DNA from: DATFVA01 sp963815785
Lineage (GTDB): Bacteria > Bacteroidota > Ignavibacteria > Ignavibacteriales > Ignavibacteriaceae
Assembly (NCBI GenBank): GCA_963815785.1
Contig: CAWFHZ010000012.1
Location: 124,001 to 188,000 of the forward strand
Length of the DNA: 64,000 bases
Direction of reading: 5' to 3'
Of this stretch, positions 18,611 through 29,574 are shown piece by piece (the first letter of the stretch is position 1; each line of letters starts with the position of its first letter). The notes beneath the pieces are model-generated. The model had not been told where the DNA came from, ran no database searches, and was given only the letters and a program-made list of their open reading frames with translations. The position numbers were made by a program, and so were the translations under genes.

Positions 18611-19270
18611 TTATTTCTGAGCTAATAATTTAATATCCGGGACTTCCAAAATTTTTTTTTCATATCTCTTAGTAACCGAGTTTATCATAGCAACCCCAAT
18701 TTCTTTCAAACTACAAATATATTTTGGAAAGAAGAGTTTTACGAACGGAATAAGCGGTGCTAAAAATTTATACGGGTTTAAAGTGTTTTTTAATCCTTTA
18801 GTCGGAGTTATTAACGCGGGACGAAACATATAAGCTTTGGGAAAAAGCTTTAGCAGATAATTTTCGGTTTTTCCTTTCACTCTCGCCCACATCAACTTTC
18901 CTTTTTCTGTTCCGTCTGTTCCGGAACCGGAAACATAACAGAAAGTCATTTCGGGATTAAGTTTAGCAAGTGTATCAGCGAAAGTTTTAGTCAGGTCAAA
19001 CGTAATTTTACTGTATTCCTTTTCACTTTTTCTAACTGATGTTGTGCCCAAACAGAAAAAGCAGGCATTGTAACCTGAAAGTTGATTTTCAATTTCAGTG
19101 ATGTCGTAAAAATTATTGTGAATAATCTCTTTTAATTTCGGATGTTCAATATTGCCGGGTCTCCTATTAATTACCAATACAGATTCCACGTCGGGATGAT
19201 TAAGACATTCGTGAAGAACTCCTTCACCAACCATCCCTGTAGTTCCGGTTATGATTGTATTTATTTTCAT
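18611..19270 (-). CDS. NAD-dependent epimerase-like short-chain reductase
   Basis: A 219-residue Rossmann-fold protein of the NAD(P)-dependent epimerase class, close to the HTATIP2/TIP30-like atypical SDR group. It has the cofactor loop GTTGMVGEG at about residue 8, CFFCLGTT at about 70 and YVSGSGTDG at about 112. The substrate is unknown. It directly precedes the GNAT gene on the same strand, so they may be co-transcribed. Confidence 0.85.
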   Translation of the reverse strand: MKINTIITGTTGMVGEGVLHECLNHPDVESVLVINRRPGNIEHPKLKEIIHNNFYDITEIENQLSGYNACFFCLGTTSVRKSEKEYSKITFDLTKTFADTLAKLNPEMTFCYVSGSGTDGTEKGKLMWARVKGKTENYLLKLFPKAYMFRPALITPTKGLKNTLNPYKFLAPLIPFVKLFFPKYICSLKEIGVAMINSVTKRYEKKILEVPDIKLLAQK

Positions 19271-19295
19271 TTAATAATTTTGTTTTATTTAAATT

Positions 19296-20033
19296 CTATT
19301 TCTTATTTCTCACATACACTAATTTAAACCTTCCTTTCTGACTCTCCGCGATTTCAAACTTATTTGTGGAATTAATAAGCGGGGTAAGTTTCTGAAATCC
19401 ATAGTTCCTCGGATCAAAATTAGGCTGTTTTTTTTGCAGGAGATTTCCAACATCTCCCAAAAATGCCCAGCCGTCTTCATCTGCAAGATCGGATATTGTT
19501 GATGAGATCAATTTAATTAAAACGGGAGTGATTTTTTCAATTTCATTTTTCTTAGCATTCTTCTCTTTAGAAACATCAGTTTCATTTTCATCAGACCTGT
19601 TTTTAAGAATCTCGATGTAGATGAATTTATCACAGGCGACAATAAATGGTTCAGGGGTTTTCTTTTCCCCTATTCCGTAAACTTTCATCCCGGCTTCGCG
19701 AAGTCTTGTTGCAAGCCTTGTGAAATCACTATCGCTTGAGACCAGGCAGAAACCATCAACTTTTTCAGAATACAAAATATCCATTGCATCTATTATCATC
19801 GCCGAATCAGTAGCATTTTTCCCTGTTGTATAGCCGTATTGCTGAATCGGTGTTATTGCATTTTCCAGGAGAAGATTTTTCCACCTGGAAGGATTTGGCT
19901 TTGTCCAGTCAGCATAAATTCTTTTAATAGTCGGGCTGCCATACTTTGCAATCTCTTCCATCATCTCTTTAACATAAGCGGAAGGAATATTATCCCCGTC
20001 AATTAGCACTGCTAACTTTAAATCTGTTTCCAT
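19296..20033 (-). CDS. NYN-domain RNase-like protein with OST-HTH/LOTUS domain
   Basis: A 245-residue protein. Residues 1-140 form a PIN-like NYN domain of the LabA/DUF88 type with the acidic catalytic residues in LAVLIDGDNIP, TDSAMIIDAMDIL and LVSSDSDFTRLATRLREAG. Residues about 165-240 resemble an OST-HTH/LOTUS RNA-binding domain (WAFLGDVGNLLQKKQPNFDPRNYG). This combination suggests an RNA-directed nuclease or RNA-binding regulator; the target is unknown. Confidence 0.87.
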   Translation of the reverse strand: METDLKLAVLIDGDNIPSAYVKEMMEEIAKYGSPTIKRIYADWTKPNPSRWKNLLLENAITPIQQYGYTTGKNATDSAMIIDAMDILYSEKVDGFCLVSSDSDFTRLATRLREAGMKVYGIGEKKTPEPFIVACDKFIYIEILKNRSDENETDVSKEKNAKKNEIEKITPVLIKLISSTISDLADEDGWAFLGDVGNLLQKKQPNFDPRNYGFQKLTPLINSTNKFEIAESQKGRFKLVYVRNKK

Positions 20034-20239
20034 TCAATTTCTTTTATTGTTTGTTTTAAATTAATCAAAGTAGAAAATAGGAAAAATAATAAATAATAAT
20101 TCTTAAATATATTGATGAATACCAGATTTAAATTTCCAGAAATTCTTTTAAGCTTTTTCCGATAATATGTTTCCAGTAAGCTTCTAAATATTTTCAATTA
20201 TTATTCCGGAATCATCCTCTTGAAGTATCTTTAAATGTT

Positions 20240-20281
20240 TTTTTACTAAAAATAAAAGGGGCGATATATGAATCGCCCTTT
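20240..20281 (-). terminator. intrinsic terminator of the S9 peptidase gene
   Basis: The stem GGGCGAT (20259-20265) pairs with ATCGCCC (20272-20278); on the minus strand the hairpin is followed by TTTTATTTTT, about 25 bases downstream of the peptidase stop at 20306. Confidence 0.75.
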
Positions 20282-20305
20282 ATGGAATATCAAACCTGTA
20301 ATGAT

Positions 20306-22381
20306 CTATTTAATTGTATTTAGAGCCTGTGTCAAAGATCTGATCTGATCTGCACCGTTCGGGACAGTAACACTGGAGCCCTTAAAATCGTCACCAATCG
20401 GTTCTGACCTTCCACCAAGATGTTCAGCAAGAAACAAATCTGTTATAGCAGAAAAGGCGAGGTTGTTTTCCGGGCGAGCAAAGCCATGTCCCTCATCGGG
20501 GAATACAACATAAGTAACCGGAACATTTTTTTTCTGCATTGCTTTTACAATTTGATCTGATTCTGTTTCTTTTACTCTCGGATCATTAGCCCCCTGGCCA
20601 ATTAATAAAGGCTTTTGTATGCTGTCGACGCGAGAAATAGGGGAAATTGATTCTAAATATTTTAGTCCTTCCGCTGTTCGGTTATCCCCCATACGGGTTG
20701 CAAACATTTCTATAATTGGTGCCCAGTATGGCGGAATTGTTTTAAGCAAAGTATTTAAATCAGATGGGCCACAGATATCAACACCACAGACAAATACTTC
20801 AGGTGTAAATGCTAAGCCAACAAGTGTTGCATAGCCGCCGTAACTTCCACCTGTTATGGCTATTTTTTTCTTATCTGCAATACCTTCGCTAACAGCCCAG
20901 TTAACCGCATCGATTAAATCATTCTGCATTTTGCCGGCCCATTGTTTATTACCCGCATTGATAAACTCTTTACCAAAACCAGTTGATCCGCGAAAGTTAA
21001 CACTTAGAACAGCATAACCACGATTGGCTAACCATTGATGGACTGGGTTATAACCCCAATCATCTCTTGCCCAGGGACCGCCATGTACATACAGAATCAT
21101 TGGTAACGGCTTATCCGGTCTGGAATTATTATCAGGGTCAGTCCACAATGGAAGTGTAAGGTAACTAACCAGGTTATAATTGTCTCTTGATTTAATGATT
21201 ACCGGATTGATATGAGATAACTGATAACCTTCAAGTGCTTTTCTGTTTGTAAACAGGAAAGTAGCTTTTTTATTTGTACGATCATATAAATAATATTTTA
21301 TTGGGCCATTATCTATTGTAAATGCAACAGTCCAAAAGTCATCGTCTAATGTACGGTCTGTTACATTTATTTCACCATTTTCAAGAGTTTTAAGATAATC
21401 AAGATCAGCTTTTACCGATTCATCCAGAACAGTCCATTCTGTTTTCTCATAATCACATGCAGCTGCTTCGATAACCTTTTTAACCGGATGGATCATAATA
21501 CTACTTAAATCCGCTTTCGGATTTTCATAAATAATTTTTTCCTCGCCTGTTTCAAGATTTTTAGAAACTAATGCTGCGGTATTTCTTCCACGGCTGTCAA
21601 TCATATAAAGTATTTTACCTGTTTTATCAAATGTTATCGGAGAAGTGGTCATCATATCTTCCATAGAAATTTTATCAAAAGATTTCCAACCACTATTACC
21701 ATCCGGAATAAACATTTCATTTCCGCCATCCGGAGTCATTTTCATTGCGTAACGTACACTGTAATTATCATCGGTTTGAAAACCCAGAAATTGATCATTC
21801 TGCTGTACTATCGTCGTTAGTCCATTAAGGATGTTTATTTTGTAAATGTCATGATATTGAGGATTTCTTGTATTCAGTCCGATAAGTATTTCCTGGGGAA
21901 ACTTATAACTTACTTCCTGAATTTCCGTTGTCGGTCTAAGTTTCTTTCCATTTGGAAGAGTAACGGGTTTGCCATCGGGGCCGGGAATTTCTTCAAAAGG
22001 TGTAAGGTTTTTATCTTCTTTTGTCTCAATATTTACTGAATGAAGCTGCCAGTTTTCGTCTCCACCTAAATCCTGCAAGTATAAAATATGATTATTTGTA
22101 TAAGCCCAAAAATAGGTTCGTATACCGCGAAGTGTATCTTTTGTAACCGCAACAGCTTTCGACAGGTCATCTTTTGGTGCAACCCAAACATTTAATACAT
22201 GATTAACCGATGCCAGATAACTTAAATATTTTCCATCAGGACTGATTTTTAATGCGGCTTTATCAGGGTTGCCAAATAAAACTTTTCTTGGAATTAACTC
22301 TGTTTCTTTAATATCACTTTTACAACTCTGTAATAGAATTGAAACGATAACCAGAAGCAGAAAAATCAATCCTTTTTTCAT
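20306..22381 (-). CDS. S9-family (prolyl oligopeptidase-like) peptidase lipoprotein
   Basis: A 691-residue exported enzyme. The N-terminus is a lipoprotein-type signal peptide (lipobox LLQSC at about 16-20). Residues about 35-400 form a beta-propeller-like domain (RGRNTAALVSKNL, GEINVTDRTLDDD); the C-terminal alpha/beta-hydrolase domain carries GGSYGGYATL (nucleophile Ser), an acidic segment GQGANDPRV and the histidine in PDEGHGFARPEN. It releases peptides in the periplasm by cleaving short substrates. An intrinsic terminator follows. Confidence 0.9.
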   Translation of the reverse strand: MKKGLIFLLLVIVSILLQSCKSDIKETELIPRKVLFGNPDKAALKISPDGKYLSYLASVNHVLNVWVAPKDDLSKAVAVTKDTLRGIRTYFWAYTNNHILYLQDLGGDENWQLHSVNIETKEDKNLTPFEEIPGPDGKPVTLPNGKKLRPTTEIQEVSYKFPQEILIGLNTRNPQYHDIYKINILNGLTTIVQQNDQFLGFQTDDNYSVRYAMKMTPDGGNEMFIPDGNSGWKSFDKISMEDMMTTSPITFDKTGKILYMIDSRGRNTAALVSKNLETGEEKIIYENPKADLSSIMIHPVKKVIEAAACDYEKTEWTVLDESVKADLDYLKTLENGEINVTDRTLDDDFWTVAFTIDNGPIKYYLYDRTNKKATFLFTNRKALEGYQLSHINPVIIKSRDNYNLVSYLTLPLWTDPDNNSRPDKPLPMILYVHGGPWARDDWGYNPVHQWLANRGYAVLSVNFRGSTGFGKEFINAGNKQWAGKMQNDLIDAVNWAVSEGIADKKKIAITGGSYGGYATLVGLAFTPEVFVCGVDICGPSDLNTLLKTIPPYWAPIIEMFATRMGDNRTAEGLKYLESISPISRVDSIQKPLLIGQGANDPRVKETESDQIVKAMQKKNVPVTYVVFPDEGHGFARPENNLAFSAITDLFLAEHLGGRSEPIGDDFKGSSVTVPNGADQIRSLTQALNTIK

Positions 22382-22575
22382 AATCTTCTCCTTAATGTTA
22401 AAATGATAATCTGAGGAATGTATTCAAAACCAGTAAATACTCAGGAAAACTTAATTACAAATTTTATATAAACAAAATACTTTAAGAGCATGATTACATA
22501 AAAGGGATTCCCTTTTTATATTCAATTTTAATCATTTAACAGATTGGTTATGAACACGTTCTTTTGACCGTGTTT

Positions 22576-23613
22576 TCATTTCCCCAGTTTCAATCTTTTA
22601 ATCATTCCTCCCTTAGTGTCTTTAATATTATTTTTAATGATGAATGCTGATTGATCAATCCTGTCTATTTCATTTTGAAGGCGGGCAATCTCAAGCCGGG
22701 TAACTACTGTATAAAGTATATCAACAGGTTTTAATTCTTTTCCATCCGGAGAAAATCCTTTTTCCCCCTTATAAATTGTTGCCCCGTGTCCAAGTTCTTC
22801 AGTTACCATCCTTCTTATCTTTTCGCTTTTATCTGAAATAATAGTAATACCAGTGTACTCCTCAATTCCTTCAATTATAAAGTCAACAGTTTTAGCAGCA
22901 GCATAGTATGTAAGAATTGCATAAAGGGCAACTTCAACGGATAAAACGTAGGCGCCTACAGAAAAAATAATTACATTAAAAATTAAAATAATATCACCGA
23001 TTGTTTGTCCGGATTTTTTACTTAAATAGATAGCGAGTACTTCTGTACCATCGAGAACACCGCCGCCGCGAACGGTTAATCCGATTCCTGCGCCAAGAAA
23101 GAAGCCGCCAAAAGCAGCAACAAGAAGTTTATCAGAAGTTACGACCGGGTAATCAATAAAATAAACTACCAGCGCAAGACCAATAATTGCCAGTATACTT
23201 TTTACAGCAAACTGTTTGCTTATCTGTTTATAACCAATGATAATAAATGGAAGGTTTATTATTACCAATAAAAATGAAAGAGTAACTCCTGAAACTTCTG
23301 CAACTAAAAGTGAAATTCCTGTTACACCGCCATCAATAAATGAATTCGGCAGAAGAAAACCTTTTAGCCCAAAACCGGCAAGCAAGAACCCGACCGTGAT
23401 AAGCAAAAATTCCTTAAAGAACTGGATCATTTTTAGTTTCATTATTTCAATTTCCTTGAGAATCCTGTCTTCATCGATTGTAGATTTACTACCTTTACGG
23501 TTATTCAATGCAAAACGCGTAAATATGTTCTGAAAGATCGGATTCATAGTGTTCAATCCCGAATTAATTTTCCATACTTCCGAATTCAAGAATCTATTAT
23601 TATTAAATGCCAA
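22576..23613 (-). CDS. YitT-family membrane protein (DUF161/DUF2179)
   Basis: A 345-residue membrane protein. Several hydrophobic segments lie between about 65 and 245 (FLLITVGFLLAGFGLKGF, VSGVTLSFLLVIINLPFIIIGY, LLVAAFGGFFLGAGIGLTVRGGGVLDGTEVLAIYL), then a soluble DUF2179 domain (ITIISDKSEKIRRMVTEELGHG ... ILYTVVTRLEI). Function unknown. The first 55 or so residues are non-homologous, so the start may be a later methionine, for example around residue 58. Confidence 0.85.
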   Translation of the reverse strand: MAFNNNRFLNSEVWKINSGLNTMNPIFQNIFTRFALNNRKGSKSTIDEDRILKEIEIMKLKMIQFFKEFLLITVGFLLAGFGLKGFLLPNSFIDGGVTGISLLVAEVSGVTLSFLLVIINLPFIIIGYKQISKQFAVKSILAIIGLALVVYFIDYPVVTSDKLLVAAFGGFFLGAGIGLTVRGGGVLDGTEVLAIYLSKKSGQTIGDIILIFNVIIFSVGAYVLSVEVALYAILTYYAAAKTVDFIIEGIEEYTGITIISDKSEKIRRMVTEELGHGATIYKGEKGFSPDGKELKPVDILYTVVTRLEIARLQNEIDRIDQSAFIIKNNIKDTKGGMIKRLKLGK

Positions 23614-23689
23614 TTGAAAATAAGATGTGTCGCCTTAAGAAGCAATTTTACTGATTATGCTTAATTTTCCAAAATCAAATTGAAACAAG

Positions 23690-24935
23690 TTATAAAATCT
23701 TAATTTTGTCGGCAGATTCAACAAGATGTTTTCTTCCGCACTTTGGGCAGGTAATTTCAGGTTTGTTCAGCCCGAAGCCCGGAGGAATTTTTAATTTTAA
23801 CCCGCACTCACAGGTAATTGTAGAATAATTATTGACTGCCATCATTATATCACCGAGTTTTCTCTTAGAATCAAGAGAAGTTGTTGGCTCTTTTAATTGT
23901 TCGCCCGCAGTTCTTAACGGAATAACTCCTGCATCAGCTAAGCCGGAAGAAGGAATAATCCCTGCAGAAGAATTTTTTATCGCAGAAAAAGATTTTTGAT
24001 AATCTTTGAACCCGGCTCCATACATCATTCCACGTAAAATTCTTATTCTCTCCGAAATCGGTGGATGCGTGCTGGATAAATCTGAAAGCCTCATTCCTTT
24101 TTTCTTTAAAGGATTTGCAATATACATTGCAGCAGTTACTTTATTTGCATGATGTCAAATCATCAGTGCAGCCGGAAATTTTTTCGAGTGCAGAGGCAAG
24201 TCCTTCAGGATATCTCGTTAATCTAGCTGAAGATGCATCTGCCAGGTATTCCCTTCTTCTGGAAATTGCAAAGTAAAATAGTCTTGCCATTATTGGGGCA
24301 AGTATTGCAAATATTACCGCAATAGCCAGAATGATAATTTGTCCCTGCCCGCTGTTCCTGGATTTCGAACCACCGTACCTTCCTCCACCGGAAAAGAACA
24401 TGCCTTTAACGAATATTTCTGAGATAATTACAATCGTTCCAAGCATAACAGCAGCATAAGTCATAAACTTAGTATCACGGTTAAGAATATGAGAAACTTC
24501 ATGCCCGATTACTCCCTGAAGTTCATCCCTGTTTAACCTTGAAAGTAATCCTGCCGTAACACACACGGCACTGTTAGATGGATCTTTACCGGTTGCGAAG
24601 GCATTCATTGCCGGGCTATTAATAATATACACTTTCGGCATTTTAGGCAGACCTGCCGCAATCTTCATTTCTTCAACAACATTAAACAGCTGTTGATGAA
24701 CATCCGGGGTTACTTCTTTTGCCTGGCTCATTGAAAGGACTAAAGAGCTTCCCGATGTAACACTGATAATTGAAAGCACGGTCCAAACGATAATAGCAAC
24801 AGCAATACCGAATACTCCGCCGCCATCTCCTAAAAATGTTTCACCAATAAAATATCCAAGCAAAATCAGCAGTACTGCCATTCCTGTAAAAAGCAGAATC
24901 GATTTTCGCTGGTTAGATTTAATTAACTCCCACAT
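23690..24935 (-). CDS. htpX: HtpX-like M48 metallopeptidase, frameshifted, with C-terminal zinc ribbon
   Basis: One gene read in two frames, total about 415 residues. The N-terminal part has two membrane segments, the zinc motif GHEVSHILNRD and a further membrane segment (LAIAVIFAILAPIMARLFYF); after GCTDDLTS an extra base near 24150 breaks the frame and the sequence resumes as ANKVTAAMYIANPLKKKG and THPPISERI. Intact HtpX cleaves misfolded membrane proteins. The tail adds a CxC/CPKCG zinc ribbon (TCECGLKLKIPPG ... ITCPKCGRKHLV) that common HtpX lacks. It follows lemA. Confidence 0.88.
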
Positions 24936-24948
24936 TTAAATAATTTCT

Positions 24949-25506
24949 TTAAGAAAAACTTACCTTTGGAACTTCACGTTCAGCTTTATCTTCCACCTCA
25001 AAAAATTCTTCCAGTTTGAAATTAAACATTCCGGCAATAATGCTTGATGGAAACATCTGGATCTTATTATTATAAGATAAAACCTGGTCATTATAACTCT
25101 GACGTGAAAAAGATATTTTATTTTCTGTTGAGGTCAGCTCTTCCTGTAACGCAAGGAAATTCTGGTTAGCTTTTAAGTCAGGATAATTTTCCACAACAAG
25201 ATTAAATTTGCCCATTGCTTCTGTTAACTGTGCTTCTGCTTTTGCTTTATCAGCTACTCCCTGGGCACTTACTGCCTGACTTCTTGCATTGGTTATATTC
25301 TCAAGAGTAGCACGTTCGTGGTTCATATAACCTTTAACGGTTTCAATAAGATTTGGAATTAAATCATGCCGGCGTTTTAATTGAACATCAATCTGCGCCC
25401 ACGCATTTTTAACCTGGTTTCTTAGTCTTATCAGCGAATTATAATTTGAAACAAAAAATAATATCACCAATAATACCAACGCCAGCAGAACTATTACAAC
25501 TACCAT
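24949..25506 (-). CDS. lemA: LemA family protein
   Basis: A 185-residue LemA protein: one N-terminal membrane segment (MVVVIVLLALVLLVILFF), then a cytoplasmic or periplasmic four-helix domain with IRLRNQVKNAWAQIDVQLKRRHDLIPNL, and the tail IIAGMFNFKLEEFFEVE. A GAGG lies upstream of the ATG. LemA commonly sits beside HtpX-like peptidases, as here, but its function is unknown. Confidence 0.92.
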   Translation of the reverse strand: MVVVIVLLALVLLVILFFVSNYNSLIRLRNQVKNAWAQIDVQLKRRHDLIPNLIETVKGYMNHERATLENITNARSQAVSAQGVADKAKAEAQLTEAMGKFNLVVENYPDLKANQNFLALQEELTSTENKISFSRQSYNDQVLSYNNKIQMFPSSIIAGMFNFKLEEFFEVEDKAEREVPKVSFS

Positions 25507-25516
25507 TTTTACCTCA

Positions 25517-25912
25517 TTAATTATTTAATTTATGAGAAAACATTTCTTTCAAAAGTTTAATTATTTTATCCTGTTTATCCAATCCGCCCATTTCAATAAC
25601 GGTTTCAAGCTCACCTTCATTAAACCATATACCATGGTGTTTTTTACATTTATCAAGAGTTACTTTGTTTTCAGTTCCACAGAGAATTTTGTCCATCTTT
25701 TTTGAACATATTGGACACTTAATTGATTTTTCACTGCTATTATTATCAACAATAAATGAATTCAATAGTTTTGTTTTTTCTTCGGAATCCCGCAGAAGCA
25801 TTTCAAGTTCACCGTCATCCAGCCAGATGCCATGGCAGTTTGTGCAGTAATCAACTTCAACCTGGTTAAGTTCAAGAATTATTAATGGATAATTACACAA
25901 CGGGCAGTTCAA
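25517..25912 (-). CDS. TFIIB-type zinc-ribbon protein
   Basis: A 131-residue protein with two zinc ribbons: CPLCNYPL ... CTNCHGIWLDDGELEML and CPICSKKMDKI ... CKKHHGIWFNEGELETVI. The H-G-I-W-[LF] after each second cysteine pair is typical of the zf-TFIIB domain proteins of bacteria, whose role is unknown. It is about ten bases upstream of lemA, so the group zinc-ribbon, lemA, htpX is likely one operon. Confidence 0.88.
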   Translation of the reverse strand: MNCPLCNYPLIILELNQVEVDYCTNCHGIWLDDGELEMLLRDSEEKTKLLNSFIVDNNSSEKSIKCPICSKKMDKILCGTENKVTLDKCKKHHGIWFNEGELETVIEMGGLDKQDKIIKLLKEMFSHKLNN

Positions 25913-25991
25913 TTAAGCTCCTGTAATTAAAGACAAACTTAATGAAAAAGAAAATTGAATTCATTTAAATACTTTGATAATCGAAGTCCCG

Positions 25992-28900
25992 TCACACCGA
26001 TTCATCACTTATTATTTCTGTTTCAGGTTTCTGCTGCTTAAATAAATCCTTCACCTCCCTGCTGAAGTTAACCATAAAATCGAGCAGCTTTTCGGGAGAC
26101 TCAAAATTATTAGGTATAGAAAATTTTAATACTTCTTTCTGCTGGCTGAATTTAACTTTGTTCTTATAATTATCCATAATAAATCTCATCAGTTCAACAA
26201 ACTGGTACTTATAATAATCTTCCTTTTCTCCTTTAGGAAGAATAATGAAAATATTTTTTCTCTGGATAATTATTCTTTCAAATAAAGCAAACGATGAATA
26301 CAACTTTAGTGTGGCTGTTGCAATTAATCTCTTAACCAGAACCGGCAAAGGCCCGAACCTGTCAATCATTTCTTCACTAAGTTCTTCTAATTCAGAAATT
26401 TCTCTGATTGAATAAAGTGAAGTATAGAAATTAAGCCTGTCCATCTGCTCGGGCATATATTCTTTTGGAATCCCGATATCGAAATATGTATCAATCGTGG
26501 GCTCGGTTCTTTCTTCATGCTTGGGAAGACTTTTAAATACTTCTTTAAACTCCTGGTACTTAAGTTCTTCCACAGCTTCATTTATCAGTTTAACGTAAAG
26601 ATCAAAACCGACTTCATTTATAAATCCGGTTTGTTCTGTTCCAAGCAGATTTCCTGCTCCTCTTATTTCCAAATCGCGCATAGATATATTAAATCCTGCG
26701 CCGACATCAGTAAACTCTTCTATAGCCTGCAATCGTCTCAAAGCTTTTTTGTTTATTCCGTTCAATGAAGGAACAATGAAAAATGCATATGCCTGCCTGC
26801 TGGATCTTCCAACTCTTCCCCGCAACTGATGAAGTTCAGCAAGTCCGAACCTGTCCGCACGGTTAACAATAATTGTATTAACATTTGGTATATCAATTCC
26901 TGATTCAATAATTTTTGTTGAAAGGAGAACATCATATTCCCTGTTAAGAAATCCGTGGATTACGTTTTCAAGCTGACTTGCTTTCATCTGCCCGTGAGCA
27001 ATAGCAATTTTAATATCGGGAACGTATTTATTTAAATAGCCGGCCAGCTTCTCAATCGATTGAACTCTGTCATGTACAAAATAAACCTGTCCGCTTCTGC
27101 GGAGTTCATTCATTATCCAGTCTTTTATTTTGTGAATATCAAAAACAGCAACCTGTGTATAAATAGGCTGCCTGTTTGGCGGAGGTGTCGCTATAATAGA
27201 AAGATCCCTTGCACCAAGCAGATGAAAGGTTTAAAGTTCGTGGAATCGGTGTTGCAGTTAAAGTGAGATGTATCAACATTCACCTTAAATGAACGAAGTT
27301 TTTCTTTTGCTTTAACACCGAACCTGTGTTCTTCATCTATTATTAACAATCCAAGATCTTTAAAATCAATATCTTTTGAAAGCAACCGGTGAGTACCGAT
27401 TACAACATCAACTTTTCCATCTTTAAGATTTGCGGCAATTTCTGTCTGCTTCCTTTTTGTCTGAAACCTTGACATCACTTCAACAGAAACAGGAAATTGA
27501 GAGAGCCTGTCTTTAAAAGTATTAAAATGCTGTTCAGCAAGGATTGTGGTGGGAACAAGAACAGCCGCTTGTTTTCCATCCTGAACTGCTTTAAAAGCTG
27601 CCCGGACTGCGACCTCAGTTTTACCGAAACCGACATCACCACAAACCAGTCTGTCCATCGGGTTTTCGGCTTCCATATCCGATTTCACTTCTTCGGTTAC
27701 TTTTTCCTGGTCGGGCGTATCTTCATAAAGGAATGAAGCTTCAAGTTCTTTCTGCCATACAGTATCAGCACCGAATGAATAGCCCTGGGTTGATTTTCGT
27801 TTGGCATAAAGTTCAATCAGTTCACGTGCAGCTTCCTTTATTTTCTTTTTTGTTTTTGTTTTTGTATTTACCCAGTCAGCTGTTCCAAGCGTTGAAAGCG
27901 TCGGACTAAGATTTTCATTTGAGGAATATTTTTTAACCAGGGTAAGGTAATTCAGATTAACATAAACGATTCCGCCTTCAGCAAACAAAAGCTTCATCGA
28001 CTCCTGTTCGGCTTCACCGATTTTTATAGTTTCAAGTCCGGTATATTTCCCTATTCCGTAATCTTCGTGAACAACATAATCCCCTCTTTTAATAGAAGCA
28101 AAAGCCTTTGATTTTGATTTTTTGTATTTGCGTGAAGTTGGAATTTTTGTTCTGTAAGGTTTATTGAAAATCTCATAGTCAGTAAGAATAAGCAGTTTCT
28201 CTTCTTTTAAGAGAAATCCTTTTCTGATAGCAAGAGTTTCAATTTTAACTTTACCTGATTCAATTAAATCAGCAAGTTCTTTTTTGAACTCACTTAAAAG
28301 ATCTCTGAGACGGGTAGTCTGAAGTTCATTTTCCGAAGTTATAATAATTCGGAAATTCTTCTGTGCATAATCCTTAAGTGTATTAAAAAGAATTTCGTAA
28401 TTGGAATTGATTGAAGGTGAATCAAAAATTCCGAGATCCAGCCTATTTTCAGTTGAAGCAAGATCTCCTTCAAGTATCCAGTTCGTGCCGGGAACTGAAA
28501 GAATATTTTCATAATCACTACCAGAATCTGATATTTTCGTTTCAAATTCTTCATTTCCGTTTTCGTTAATCTCGTCAGGAAAATCATCAACAAATTTTGT
28601 CGTTTCTTCCTCAGGAACTGCATCATTAATTACTTCCGGTTTCGTCTCAACAAAACAGTTGAACTTTTCTGATTTAAAATTCTTTAATTCAAAAGATGAG
28701 GCTAACACCAAAGGACTTTCAAGATAGGAAAAAATATCTGTAAATCTTTTGGAGTTTTTATCGCTACTCAATGATGCAGCAAGAGTTACCTCTTTAAGCT
28801 GTTCAATTGAGCGCTGACTTTCGGGATCGAAATACCTGATTGATTCAAGAAAATCCCCATCAAATTCAAGACGGACAGGATTTCTTTCGCTGTAAGACCA

Positions 28901-29416
28901 GAAATCAATTATTGCTCCGCGCTGTGAATAATCACCCGGCGCTTCAACAAATTTATCTTTCTGGTAATTTAATAGATTTAAATATTCAACAATATCATTG
29001 TATGCGAGATTCCCCCCAACCTGTATGTGAGTCATCTGCTCATTAACTATTTCTTTTAAAGGTAGTTCACAATTCAGAATATTATAAGTTGAAAGAAGAA
29101 TAAAGATTTTTCTTTTAGTTATTTCAGTTAGAATTTCCTGAAGCGGCTCAGGCCGGAATTCATTTATTACAAGAAGATTTTCGGACAGACCTAAAATTGT
29201 TAGTTCAACCTTTAATTCATCGACTGTTTTTGAATCCGGAAGAAGGACGACCAATTGATTATCTTTTGATATAAGTCCGTTTATTAAAAAACTTTTTGAA
29301 GAACCGTGAAGCGATGAAATATAAAGTGTGTTTGCTTCCTTCAGGCCGGACGCTATTCTCCCCCGTATATTTTTAATGGTCTTTGAGTCGAGAAATTCTT
29401 TTACTATATAATTCAT
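25992..29416 (-). CDS. mfd: transcription-repair coupling factor Mfd, two frameshifts
   Basis: About 1140 residues. The N-terminal third is the UvrB-like damage-recognition region. IKRGDYVVHEDYGIGKYTGLE is the RNA-polymerase-interacting (CarD-like) domain. The translocase has Walker A GDVGFGKTEVAV and DEEHRFG. The frame breaks near 27270 just where the motif TATPIPRTL belongs, and again near 27220; removing one T at each place restores the frame into the C-terminal half (VRSQVYFVHDR-like region, then TRG segment GRVGRSSRQAYAF). Mfd releases RNA polymerase stalled at lesions. Two single-base breaks in a conserved gene suggest sequence error. Confidence 0.9.
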
Positions 29417-29525
29417 AAATCAGTAATTACCTGAAACCGGGATTTTTTCCTCATGAGACCAAACGATAAAATATTGCCAAAGACAACTATTGCCTACTGC
29501 AACCATAATATTTAAAACACGAATA

Positions 29526-29545
29526 GGGTTCTCTTTAAAGAACCC
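29526..29545 (-). terminator. possible hairpin terminator downstream of murQ
   Basis: The palindrome GGGTTCTCTTTAAAGAACCC lies between murQ and mfd. On the minus strand it is followed by TATTCGTGTTTT, which is only a weak T-tract, so termination is uncertain. Confidence 0.4.
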
Positions 29546-29574
29546 GGGGAAAATTGCATTAATTTCTTTTTCAG

